From the NCBI GenBank assembly GCA_948144175.1, contig CANXME010002429.1, positions 1 to 64,000 on the forward strand: a stretch of 64,000 nucleotides of DNA. Direction: 5' to 3'. Numbering within the stretch: position 1 is the stretch's first letter; each line of letters starts with the position of its first letter. Of the stretch, positions 21,393-33,900 are shown in pieces. The notes below the pieces were generated by a model. That model saw nothing but the letters and a program-made list of their open reading frames with translations, searched no databases and was not told the DNA's origin. The translations under genes were made by a program, and so were the position numbers. Origin of the DNA: Closterium sp. NIES-65. Taxonomy: Eukaryota > Streptophyta > Zygnematophyceae > Desmidiales > Closteriaceae.

Positions 21393-24300
21393 TGAGTTGC
21401 TGGGCGCCGTTGGCGCGGCTGGGGGCGTGCGCGCCGAGCAACGGCATTGTGGCGTGTCTGAACGCGTGCGACGGGCCCACCATCGACTGCTACGACTCCT
21501 GCTACGCCGACTCCGGCTGGCTCCCACCGCTCTCCACCGCTGAGCTCATCGCGTTCCCCATCTCCGCGTGCTGCCTGCTGGGCATGTCGCTCGTGATCTC
21601 CTGCATGATGTCGTCTACCCTCGGGCTTGACATGGCCACGTTGCAGGTAACCCCCGCTACTGGTAACCAGACCCCTCCCCTTCCCCCCCCCCCCCAACCC
21701 CACAAACAACCCCCCCCTCGCCCTCCCCCCCTCCCCACCTTTTGGAGCAGGCGGCAATGGATGGCGTGGACGAGCGGCTGGGGTGGCTGCTGAGCCGACC
21801 CCGCCCACCTTCCCTCTCCCTCCCCCCCACACCCACCTCCCCCAACTTTCCCCCCACCTCCTCTCCCCCCCCTCCCTCCCTCCCAAACCCCCCCCCCCCC
21901 CCCCTCTCTTTAGAGCAGGCGGCAATGGATGGCGTGGACGAGCGGCTGGGGTGGCTGCTGAGTCGACCCTAAAAGCACCTCCCACCCACCCCACCCGCTT
22001 CTCCCCCACCCACCTTCCCCAACCTCCCCCCTCTCCCCCTCCGCGAGCAGGCGGCAATGGATGGCGTGGACGAGCGGCTGAGGTGGCAGGCTGCCAAGGT
22101 GGCAGCGCTGCGCACACGTGGCAGCCTGCTGCTCACCACGCTATTGGTCGCCAGCACCAGTGTCAACGTCAGCTTCACGCTCTTTGTCTCAGGTGGGTCT
22201 CGATGGGTCTCAGATGGGTCTCAGGTGGGACCTTGGTGGGGCTGAGGTGGCATCAGGTGGGGTCAGGTGGCGTCAGGTGGGACGCTGGTGGGGTCAGATG
22301 GGTCTCAGGTGGGCTCAGGTGGGCTCAGGTCGGGTCAGGTCGGGTCAGGTGGGTTCAGGTGGGGTCATCCTCCTCTTCACATGCATCTCACCCCGGTCCA
22401 CTGCTCCCCACCCCTCCCTACCACACTCCTCCCCTGCTCCACTCTCCACCCTCTGCGTGCTGCTCATCCTGCTCGTCGTGGAGACCAGCTATTTCATCCC
22501 TCCCACCCTCTTCCACCGCTCTCCACCCCACTACTCCCTCCCATCCCCTGCTCCATCCTGTTGTTCCTCCCAGGTGTGTTGGGCATGGTGATGGGATTCG
22601 TCCTCTGCGTGCTCCTCATCCTCCTCTTTGTGGGAATCGCTCCTCTCATTCATTTCACCCCACTTCACCCCTCCCTACTCCTCTCCACCCAACCCTTCCC
22701 GTTCCTCCCAGGTGTGTTGGGCATGGTGATGGGATTCGTCCTCTGCGTGCTCCTCATCCTCCTCTTCGTCGAAATCGCTCCCCCCGCCATCTGTGCGCGC
22801 CACTCCCTGCGCATCGCCTCCGCCACCGCGTGGCTCGCCCGCCTGCTGCTGCTGCTGCTCTCTCCAGTGGCTTACCCGGTCAGCCTGCTGCTGGACCGGT
22901 ACTTGAACAATCAAGAAGATGAGGAAGAGAGCAGCTTGCGACGCGGGCTCCTGTGCGGGTGAGTGTGTGTGCTTCTGTGTGATTGGAAGAGGGCCTAATA
23001 CAAAGGATCGTTCGAAAGAGAGGAATCAGTAAGTGCCACACTCCCTGCGCATCGCCTCCGCCACCGCATGGCTCGCCCGCCTGCTGCTGCTCCTACTGTC
23101 CCCGGTGGCTTACCTGGTCAGCCTGCTGCTGGTCCGGTATTTGAACAATCAAGAAGATGAGGAGGAGAGCAGCCTGAGACGCGGGCTCCTGTGCGGGTAA
23201 GTTTTCTTGTGTGTGGGTGTGAGTGTGTGGGAGTGAGTGAGAGGGAGAGGGAGTGGGAGAGGGAGAAGGAAAAGGAGAGGGAGAGGGAGTGGGAGAGGGA
23301 GGAGGGAGTGGGAGAGGGAGAAGGAAAAGGAGAGGGAGAAGGAAAAGGAGAGGGAGAAGGAGTGGGAGAGGGAGAGGGAGTGGGAGAGGGAGAGGGAGTG
23401 GGAGAGGGAGAGGGAGTGGGAGAGGGAGAAGGAGGGTCAGCCACACACCCTCCGTATCGCCTCTGCCACCGCATGGCCCGCCCGCCTGCTGCTGCTCCTA
23501 CTGTCCCCGGTGGCATACCCGGTCAGCCTCCTGCTGGTTCGGTATTTGACTAATCAGGAGGACGAGGAGGAGAGCAGCTTGCGACGTGGGCTCCTGTGCG
23601 GGTGAGTGTGTGTGCGTGAGGGGGGTGTGAGCGAGTGAGTGTCTGAGGGAGAGAATGAGGGAGCGCATGGGTGAGTGAGGGTATGCGTTGACCTCCTTCC
23701 CATTATCCCTTCCCCCCCTCCTGTTTCCCCCCCTTTCTCCACCCCTCACCCCCTCCAACTTCGTTTCACCTACCGTTTCCGCTCCTCTCTCCCCCCCTTC
23801 TTCCCACCACAGAGGCTGCAGCTGCGCGGATCCCTACCGCATGAAGCACGGCGAGTCACAAAGCTGCTACCCTCCTTGACCCCACTCTCTGGCTGCTCCC
23901 CCCTCATTCTCTCTCCCCCACCACAGTGGCTCCAGCTGTGCGGATCCCTACTGCATGAAGCACGGCGGGTCAGCGGGCTCCTCCCCTCGCATCTACATCA
24001 CTAACCCCCTCGCCAACCCGCCCTCCCTCGAATTCCCCGACACCACTGCTTCTGCCCTCGACACTGGGAGTGCTGCCCCTGCCGCTCCTCCCGCTGCTTC
24101 TGCTGGTGGCGCTGCTGCGGGTGGCGCTGCTGCTGGTGGCGCTGCTGCTGGTGCTGCAGCCATAGCCGTCGGCACAGCAGCAGCAGCAGCAGCAGCAGCG
24201 GGTGGTTCTGCTGCAGCAGCGCAGCCTACCTCTGCGTCCTTCTCATCCCGAGAAGCAGGGGGGGCTGGGGGGGAAACAGGCGAGCAGACGGAACAGACGG

Positions 24301-27300
24301 AGGAGAGGGACGAGGAGGAGGAGGAAGAGGAGGAGAGTGCGGCGTTGTATTCAGAGGAGATGGATTCCAACACCCGCATGCACATGGCTGGATTCGGCGC
24401 CATGCCTCCCAGGTCAGTTCCTCCTCCTTGCCACCAGCCAGGTCAGCTCTTCCCTGCCTCCTCCTCCTCCTCCTCCTCCTCCTCCTCCTTGCCCCCAGCC
24501 AGGTCAGCTCTTTCTTGGTGTTGGAATTTCTCAGGAGCGACTCAGGTTCGGAAGTGGAGGAGGAGAGAGAGTGCAGGGTTGTGAGGCGTCTCATAGTTGT
24601 ATTCAGAGGAGATGGATTCCAACACTCGCATGCACATGGCTGGATTCGGCGCCATGCCTCCCAGGTCAGTTCCTCCCTGCCATGCCACCCAGGTCAGTTC
24701 CTCCTTCTCGGGCTGCTGCTGCTGCTGCTGGTGGTGTCCCCCCTTCCACCCCTGCTGCTGCCAGCACTGCTGGTGTTGGCCCCTCTACCCCCACTTCAGC
24801 TCCTTTCCTCACGTCTTCTCTACCCTCCCCTTTTTCCAGGTCTGGCCAGTATAATTCGAGTCGCTCCAAGCCCATCAGTGGCGGCACCGACTCTCCCCTC
24901 ACTTCCACCTCTCTCCTTCTCCCCTCGCATCTTCCCTTACCCACCACCCATCCTCCAGGTCCGGCCCGTACGATTCAAGTCGCTCCAAGCCTGTCAGTGG
25001 CGGCAGCGACTCGCCCCTGCGACGCCGCATCGAGCAGGCAGCTGATCGGGCTGCTGCTGCTGCTGGTGCCGGTCCCTCCACGCCTGCTGGTGCCAGCACT
25101 GGTGGGGGGGAGAGGGGGAGGAAAACGGAGAGCGGTGCAGTAGGAGAGAGCGGGGAGGAGGTGGTGATGGCGCTGCCTGTGGGGGAGAGTCAGGAGTATA
25201 CGAGTGTGGAGGTCGGGGAGGAAGGGGAGGGGTACAGCACTCGGGAGGAGGAGAGTAGTGAGAAGGTGGGGAGGGGTGGGAGGAGTGGGAGAGGAGGGAG
25301 TGGGAGAGGAGGAGGGGAGGAGACGGCGGAGGAGTCGGATGAAGTGCCGATGGCACTGCCAACGTCTTCTGATGATGTTGATACGGAGTCAGACGACCAG
25401 AGGAGGAACCTTGGACGGGTGAGTTCAAGGTCTTGGACGGGTGAGTTTAAGGTCTTGGACGGGTGAGTTTAAGGTCTTGGACGGGTGAGTTACACTCATG
25501 TGGTTTTGAGTCGACTCGAACAACGGCAGAGGAGTCGGACGAAGTGCCGATGGCGCTGCCAACATCTGATGATGTTGATGTTGATACGGAGTCAGATGAC
25601 CAGAGGAGGGAGGAACCTTGGACGGGTGAGTTCAAGGTCTTGGACGGGTGAGTTTAAGGTCTTGGACGGGTGAGTTTAAGGTCTTGGACGGGTGAGTTAC
25701 ACTCATGTGGTTTTGAGTCGACTCGAACAACGGCAGAGGAGTCGGACGAAGTGCCGATGGCGCTGCCAACATCTGATGATGTTGATGTTGATACGGAGTC
25801 AGATGACCAGAGGAGGGAGGAACCTTGGACGGGTGAGTGACAGGCCTTGGAGGCTTGAGTTATAGAGAAGTGTTTAAGAACCATATGAGAGAGCAATGAC
25901 AGTTGCTGGCTCCTCCAAAACTTGGAGGGGTGAGTTATAGGCGTTTTGTGACGATAACGACAATGCTTCACGCAAGTCACTCAGCTACTGCTTCAGTCAT
26001 TCTCATTCTCATTCTCATCTCCCTGCCTCCTTTGTTTCCCTACCAACAGACTCCGCCCCAGCTTCCTCCCCCTCCACCCACGCCCGCCACTCCTGCTGCT
26101 GATTCCCCTGCTGCTGCTGGTGTAGCAGCAGGGGTTGCAGTGGGAGCGGCAGCAGGAGCAGCAGCAGGGGGGTTGAGAAGCCGACCGGTGATGCATGAAA
26201 CGATAGTTGAGATAGGGTCTGAAGGGGAGGGCGAGGAGGAGAGTGAGGATGAGAGGAGCGAGGGTGATGATGATGATGTTGTAGAAGCAGAGGCTTATAG
26301 CGGGGATAGTGGTGCTGTGCAATCAGGGGCAGCGGGAGGGGTAGCACCAGGAGCGGCAGGAGCACCAGCAGGAGGAGCAGGAGCCGCAGCAGCAGGAGGG
26401 GCAGCAGCAGGAGGAGCAGCAGTGGGGGGGGCAGTGGGTGGTTTTGCTGCCAGTGGTGCTGCTGCTTCCACTTCAGCAGCGTTGACCCCACCACCTGCCA
26501 TGGCAGCAGGAGCAGCGGAAGGAGCAGGCACAGCAGGAGCAGCAGAAGCAGGAGGAGGAGCGGCAGGAGCGGGAGGGATGAGTGTGGCTGAGGGATTCGC
26601 AGCAGCAGCCGCAGCTGTGGGTGCTTTCGCGCTCATGCCTTTCCGATGGGGACAGAAGCAGCCACAGCAAGAGCAGGAGCAGGAGAAGCAGCAGCAGCAG
26701 GAGAAGCAGCAGCAGCAGCAGCAGCAGCAGCAGGGCGAGAAGAAGGAACCGTCACCACCAGCATCCCCATCAGGGCGGATACAAGTGGTTGTGCACGGTA
26801 CAGGGGGGCCAGGAGGGGTAGGAGGACCCAGCAGCAGCAGCGGTGGCAGCTGGAGAGACAACAGCAAGGATGCTGATAGCAAGGGGGACTCTTTGCCAGG
26901 AGGACCTATGGGTCCATCCCCCCTCCCTCCCCCACCCATTGACCCCCGCCTCTCCGCCCTTCCCCCTACCGCCCTCCCCCCTCCCCCTGGCCCCTCCGCC
27001 TCCCCCTCCTTCCCCCTCCGACCCACACCCGCGCCCGCTCCTGCTGCTGCCTTCCCAATGTCCTCTGAAGCACCCTCCTTTCCCCTCCGGCCGATTCCTG
27101 CTGGTGCTGGTGCCGCTGCTGGTGCTGCTATAGCCAGTGGCAGCGGTATTGGGGGTGGGGGAGAAGGGGCGGAGGAGGGGAGGAGCATGGGGTTTGAGAG
27201 GGACGAGTCTTGGGCCACAGCGCCTGAAGGGGGGAGGAGTGTGAGGTTTGGGAGGGATGAGTCATATGCAACAGCATATGATAGTGAAGGGGGTGATGGT

Positions 27301-27956
27301 GGTGGAGAGGGGGGTGAGGGTACCGGTGCTTCTGCCAGTGCTGCTGCAGCAGCAGGGGTGGCAGGAGCGGCAGGGGCGGCAGGAGGAGGGGCAGGTTCGG
27401 CAAGTGGTTGGGGTTCGCGCCGTCCGCCGCTAGGCCCGGGAGCCGTAGGTTCGGCAGGCACGCCTGCGGCCTTGGCTCGGGGCCGGCCGACCAGTGCTAG
27501 CACCACTGCATCCCGGAGCTCTGCTGATTGGTCGAGCCCGGACGAGTCAGAGGTTGAGTCGAGAAATACCGACACTTTGTTAAGTGCTGAGAGGAGTGTT
27601 ACTCCTAGCGGGGATAGGATGATGGGGGGTGCGGATGGAGGGGAAAGAGGCATGGGGGCAAATGATGCTTTGACTAGTGCAATCATGGCTTCGTCTATAT
27701 CAGCTGCGGCTGCTGTTGAGATGGCACGGCAACGGCAGCAGCAGCAACGGCAGGAGGAGGAGGAGAGGCGGAAGCAGGAGGAGCAGGCAGGAGGCGGTTT
27801 GCGACAGGAAGGAGGGAGAGGCAGAGGAGGGGAGGGGGAGAGGGAGGGGAGTGAGAGAGAATGGTCGTTTGCATCGAGTGAGGAGGAGGAGGAGGAGGAG
27901 GATGATGTTCCTGTAGGTGAAGTGTTGACGTCAGGGGAGCAAACGAGTGGTCAAAT

Positions 27957-27987
<31 letters not shown>

Positions 27988-30900
27988 ATGGGAGTTGCTG
28001 CAGCGGGTGGTGGTAGGAGGAGGAAGGAAGTGAGTTTTGACGAGGGGGTGTCGTCTGGCTCTGCTGTTTCGGCTGCGGTGGTTTCGTCGTCTGCTTCGGG
28101 TGTTTATGGTGGCGCGGGATGGGGGGATGGTGAGGGGAATAGCGGCGTTGTGACTGCTGAGGTTATTGAGGAGGAGACTGAAGAGGAGGAGGATGAAGAG
28201 GAGGAGGATGAGGAGGAGGATGAAGAGGAGGATGAGGAGGAGGAGGAGGATGAGGAGGAGGATGAGGAGGAGGAGGAAGAAGAGGAGGAGGATGAGGAGG
28301 AAGAGGAGGAAGAAGAGGAGGATGAGGATGAGGAGGAGGAAGAGGAAGAAGAGGAGGATGAGGAGGAAGAGGAGGAAGAAGAGGAGGATGAGGAGGAGGA
28401 AGAGGAAGAACAGGAGGAAGAGGATGAGGAGTATACAGAGACAGAGGAGGGTACAGAAGAAGTTACGGAGGAGGTAACTGGGACAGAGGAGGTTACAGGG
28501 ACCGAAGAAGTGACAGGGACGGAGGAGGTCACAGGGACAGAAGAGGTCACAGGGACAGAAGAAACGACGAAGGATTACGAGGAGGAAGAAGAGGAGGAGG
28601 AGGAGGAGGAGGAAGAGGAGGAGGAAGAGGAGGAGGGAACAGAAGTCACTGAAATGACAGAGGATTATGAGGAGGAAGGCGAGGGAGAGGATGAGGAGGA
28701 GGAGGAAGAGGAAGAGGAAGGGGAGGAGGAGGAGGAGGAGGAGGAGGAGGAGGGAACAGAAGTCACTGAAGTGACAGAGGATTATGAGGAGGAAGGCGAG
28801 GGAGAGGAGGAAGAGGAGGAGGAGGGGACTGAGGAAACGGAAATGACTGAGGAATATGAGGAGGAAGAGGAAGAGGAGGAAGAAGAGGGGACGGAAGTGA
28901 CTGAGGATTATGAGGAGGAAGAGGAAGAGGAGGAAGAGACAGTGGAGGGAACAGAGGAGGAAATAACCCAAGAGACAGAAGAGGAGGAATATGAGGAGGA
29001 GGAGGAGGAGGAGGAGGAGGAGGAGGAGGAGGAGGAGGAGGAGGAGGAGGAGGAGGAGGAGGAGGAGGAGGAGGAGGAGGAGGAGGAGGAGGAGGAGGAA
29101 GAGGAGGAGGGAGAGGAGGAAGGGTATGGGACCGAAGAAGCAACAGAGGAAGGAACGGAGGTGACAGAAGAAGAGGTGACAGGGGAAGAGGTAACAGAAG
29201 AGGAGGTGACAGGGGAGGAGGTGACAGAAGAGGAGGTGACAGAAGAGGAGGTGACAGAAGAAGTGACAGGGGAAGAGGTGACTGAAGGGGAAGTGACTGA
29301 AGATACTGAAGAGACAGAAGTGACTGAAGGAACAGGGGAGGGGGAGGAGGAGGAGGAAGAAGAGGAGGAGGAGGAAGAGGAGGAGGAGGAGGAGGAGGAG
29401 GAGGAAGAGGAGGAGGACGAAGAAGAGGAGGAGGAAGGGACAGAAGAGGATCAAGGGGCGTCATACTATGGTGGGGAGGAGGAAGGGGGCGAGGGGGAGG
29501 TGACGGTTCACACTATAGGCGAGGAGCAAACGATTGATGATGATGTTACCTCTATGACTGAATCCCAACTTGCCTTGTATGATGAAGTGGGTCAGATGGT
29601 AACGGAGACAGAAGGAGAGACGGAGGAGAGTGAGGGGAGCTATGATGGGGTTCCAGGTGCTGGGGAGGGTGGGGAGGGGTGGGTGGGAGAGGGAGAGGAA
29701 GAGACGGAGGAGGAGACGGAGGGAGAGGAGGAAGAGGAAGAAACAGAGGAGGGGACAGAGGGGGAAGGGGAGGAAGAGGAGGAGGAGGAGGAGGAAGAAA
29801 CAGAGGAGGGGACAGAAGGGGAAGGGGGGGAAGAGGAGGAAGAGGAAGAAACAGAGGGAACAGAGGGGGAAGGGGAGGAAGAGGAGGGGGAAGAAGAGGA
29901 AGAAACAGAGGAGGGAACAGAGGGGGAAGGGGAGGAAGAGGAAGAAACAGAGGAGGGAACAGAAGGTGAAGGGGAGGAAGAGGAAGAAGAGGAGGAAGTG
30001 ACAGAGGAGGAAGGGGAGGAAGAGGAAGAAGAGGAGGAAGTGACAGAGGAGGAAGAGGAGGAAGAGGAGGAGGAGGAGGAGGAGGAGGAGGAGGAGGAGG
30101 AGGAGGAGGAGGAGGAGGAGGAGGAGGAGGAGGAGGAGGAGGAGGAGGAGGAGGAGGAGGAGGAGGAGGAGGAGGAAGAGGAGGAAGAGGAGGAAGAGGA
30201 AGAGGACGAGGAAGAAGAGGAGGACGAGGAGGAGGATGGATCGATCAGTGTGGTGCCCCTGAAGGAAGAGAGTAGCAGAGAGCAGGACACAGGCGAGGGA
30301 GGAGAACAGGGCTCGTCACAAGAAGAGACCGAGGGAGAGACGGAGGGAGAGACGGAGGCAGAGGGAAGCAGCACAGAGGGAGAGGAGGGAGGAGGGAGAG
30401 AGGCGGGGTACGCTGCGATCGCAGCAGCAGCAGCGGTGGTGGCGGCGGCAGGCGGTGGGGCCTCTGCTGCTGCTATTCGCATGCAGCAAGCAGGGAGTTT
30501 CAACCGCGAGATGGGAGCTGGCGGTGCTGCTGGTGATGGCGGGGGTATGTGGGGTGGGAGCAGGCGGGGCAGCAGGCAGAACACAAACGAATGGCCTGCC
30601 CCTCAGTCAGTCCAACAGCAGCAGGGGAGCAGAGCAGGCAGTAGGCAGAACACAAACGAATGGCCTGCCCCTCAGTCAGTCCAACAGCAGCAGGGGAGCA
30701 GAGCAGGCAGTAGGCAGAACACCCAAGAGTGGCCCACTCCTCAGTCGGTCCAACAGCAGCAACAGCAGCAGGGGAGCAGAGCAGGCAGCAGGCAAAACAC
30801 TCAAGAATGGCCAGCTCCTGTGCCGGCTCAGCCGCAGCCGCAGGGGAGCAGGCAGGGCAGCAGGCAGAACACTCAAGAGTGGCCCACACCCGCTTCAATC

Positions 30901-33900
30901 CAGAAGCAGCAGCAGGCGGGAAGCAGACCCAGCAGCCGACCAGGCAGCAGGCAGAACACCCAAGAATGGCCGTCTTTGCACCAAACAGGAGGCGCAGGAG
31001 CAGGAGGAGGGGCGGTGGTTATGCCACTAGAAGCCCCGTCCGTGCCTCTGAGACACATTGACTCTTCCGCGCGGCTGGCCACTGGGAGCACGGAGCAGAG
31101 CGATCCGAACTGGCGCGCGCACCTGCGGCCGGCAGGCCCGCCGGCTAGCAGTCAGCCGGAGAGCAACAGCCGGCAGAACACAGTTGACTGGAAGGCAGCG
31201 CTAAGACCCGCTGGGGAGAGAGGGGTTGGGCCTAGCCCGCGGGCCAGCCCACATGTTAGTCCCCACCCGAGCAGACATGCGAGTCCCCACCCTAGCCGGC
31301 ATGCTAGTCCGCATACCAGTAGGGTTAATACTAAGGAGTGGCCGGGAGGGAGTGGGGTGAATGGTCATAGTAGTAGCAGAGCTGAGCCTGATCCTGAGGG
31401 TGTTGCCGCCGCTGCTGCAGGTGTGGGTGTTGCTGCGGGTGCTGGTAATGGTGCAGACGGTGCGGGGGGGTTGAATGCGATACAGCAGCGGATTCTGGAG
31501 TGGCAGCAAGCTGCAGGTTCGTCCACTCCCCACACGCCCCGCAGTTCAGGGGGCTCGCAGGGGAATTCCCAAGGCAACTCCCAAGGCGACTCCCGAGGCA
31601 ATTCCCGAGGCAACTCGCCAGGTTTGGAAGGGCTGGATCGGGGTAGCAGCGGGAGGCTGAGCAGGAGCGGCAGCAGTGCGAGTGGGTACACTGAAGGGGA
31701 TAACGAGGAAGATAATGAAGAGGATAATGGTGGGGACGGGGATGGGGCGAGTGTTGCAAGTGGGGCCAGTATCGGCAGCAGCGGCAGGGGCAGCAGCAAA
31801 AGGAGTGGCTTCAGTGGGAGGTATGAGGGGAGTTATTTGGATTTGAGTGACCACAGCTCAGGATACCTGCCTTACCGATCCTCTCCTTTGCCTCGGGTAA
31901 AAGCCGAGCCTCAAAAGTTGGCTCCAGGTCCGGCGTTGTACGGTGGGTTTTCTTGGCTCGACGCCGGGTCGAGGAGCCAAAAAGGAGGGACAAGTTCTGC
32001 GAGCGGTGCAGGTCCGGCGGCAGGTTCGGGTGCAGGCGCTGCAGATTCGGGAAATGCAGGTTCGGGTGAGGGGCGAGAAGGGAGCGCGGGAGTGGGGGGT
32101 GGTGGACACAGGGAGGCTGAAGGGGGAAAGGGAGATGGAGTGAGAGGGGGGGAAGGGCACAACAGGCATGGGCGCCCGGACCTTGTTCCGGAGCTGAGCC
32201 TCGAGCCGAGGCTAGAGGCTCGGGAGGAGCAAGAAGGGGGTAGAGGGATTGGGGAAGGAGGTGTGCAAGGAGAGAGCTGGAGAAGCCATGGAACAGAAGT
32301 AACTGGTGAGACTGGTGAGGGGGAAGAGGAGGAGAGTGAGGAGGGGAGTGAGGAGGGGAGTGAGGAGGGAACAGAGGAAGTGACAGAAGAAGTGACAGAG
32401 GAAGGGAGTGAGGAGGGGAGTGAGGAGGAGGGAACAGAGGAAGTGACAGAGGAAGTGACAGAGGAAGGAAGTGAGGAGGGAAGTGAGGAGGAGGGAACAG
32501 AGGAAGTGACAGAGGAAGGGAGTGAGGAGGTGACTGGGGAGGCAGAAGAGACAGAGGGAGAGACAGAAGGAGAAACAGAGGGAGAAACAGAGGGAGAAAC
32601 AGAAGAGGAAACCGAGGAAACGGAAGGCTCTGGGGAAACAGAGGAAACAGGTATGACTGGCGAGACAGAAGAAACTGGGGAAGAGGAGGAAGAGGAAGAG
32701 GAGGAAGAGGAGGAGGAAGAGGAGGAGGAAGAGGAAGAGGAGGAGGAGGATGAGGAGGAAGAGGAGGAGGATGAGGAGGACGAGGAGGAGGAGGAAGAAG
32801 AGGAAGAGGAAGAAGAGGAAGAAACAGAGGAGGGAACCGAGGGGGAAGGGGAGGAAGAGGAAGAGGAAGAGGAGGAAGAGGAAGAGGAGGGAGAGGAGGA
32901 GGAAGAAGAGGAGGACAGCGTAGATCAGTTCAACACACACAGCGCCCTCCCACCCTTATACAGACACCAGCAGCAGCAGCAGCATCACCAGCAGCAGCAG
33001 TCCCACCACCCTCCTCTGCACCCCAGTCTCAAGACCCACACCAGCACTGCCACTGGCCCCTCTGCCTTCCCTCCCCGCACCTCCGGCCGCAGCAGCCGGC
33101 AGGTTTCCTTCCAGGAGGACGTTCAGCCGGCAGCTAGCCGGCTAGCCGGCAGTTCTGGCGCCACTGGGAGTGGGGCGTATGGGAGCGGGAGCTTCGGAGG
33201 GAGGTTAGGGAGCGGGAACTACGGGGGCGGTGGTGTGGGAGGGGGAGGGGATTATGGGGGGAGGCTGGGGAGGAGTAATCTTGGGGGGGAGCAAGGGAAT
33301 GGGAATTATAGGGGAGAGGAGGCGTATGGGAGTGGGAATTACGGGAGTGAAGCGTATGGGAGTGGGAATTATGCCAAGGGGCATGCGTTGGGTAGTGGGA
33401 ACTATGGGAGTGAGGGGTACGGCAGCAGTGCATATGGCGGGAGTGGTAACCATGGCGCGATGTTACATGGCGCTGGGGGGAGTGGGCTGGGCGGCAGACT
33501 AGGAAGTGGGGGCGGCTTGGGAAGCAGGCTAGGAAGTGGGGGGATGAGTGGAGGGCTTGGGAGTGGGAATATGGGGAGTGGGAATATGGGGAGTCAGGTC
33601 AGTGGGAGTGGGAATTACGGGGGGAAATTAGCCCCTGTGCGGTCTCCTAGTGACAGCGGCCAGAGTGAAGGGCAAAGGGAGAGAGAGAGCGGAGGAGAGG
33701 GAGGAGGAGGAGTGGGAGGAGGAGGAGTGGGAGGAGGAGTGGGGGGAGAGAGAGGAGGGACGGGAGTGGGAGGGCCAGTTTGGGAGACGGACGAGGAGCG
33801 GAGTCAACCAGCTAGCATGGAGAGACGAGAGGAGGGGCAAAGTATGAGACAAGAGGAGGATCGAAGCATGGGTGAGTGGCATGACTGGATAGTGGTGGTG

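Noticed and set aside
25903..26049. Start of an independent long gene at 25903
   Set aside because: The frame begins at TTG. The phase-perfect acceptor at 26050 joins it to upstream DUF21 exons.
29640..30584. Antisense poly-Ser and poly-Leu reading frames opposite the Glu-rich exon
   Set aside because: By-product of (GAG)n on the other strand; no start, splice or domain evidence.
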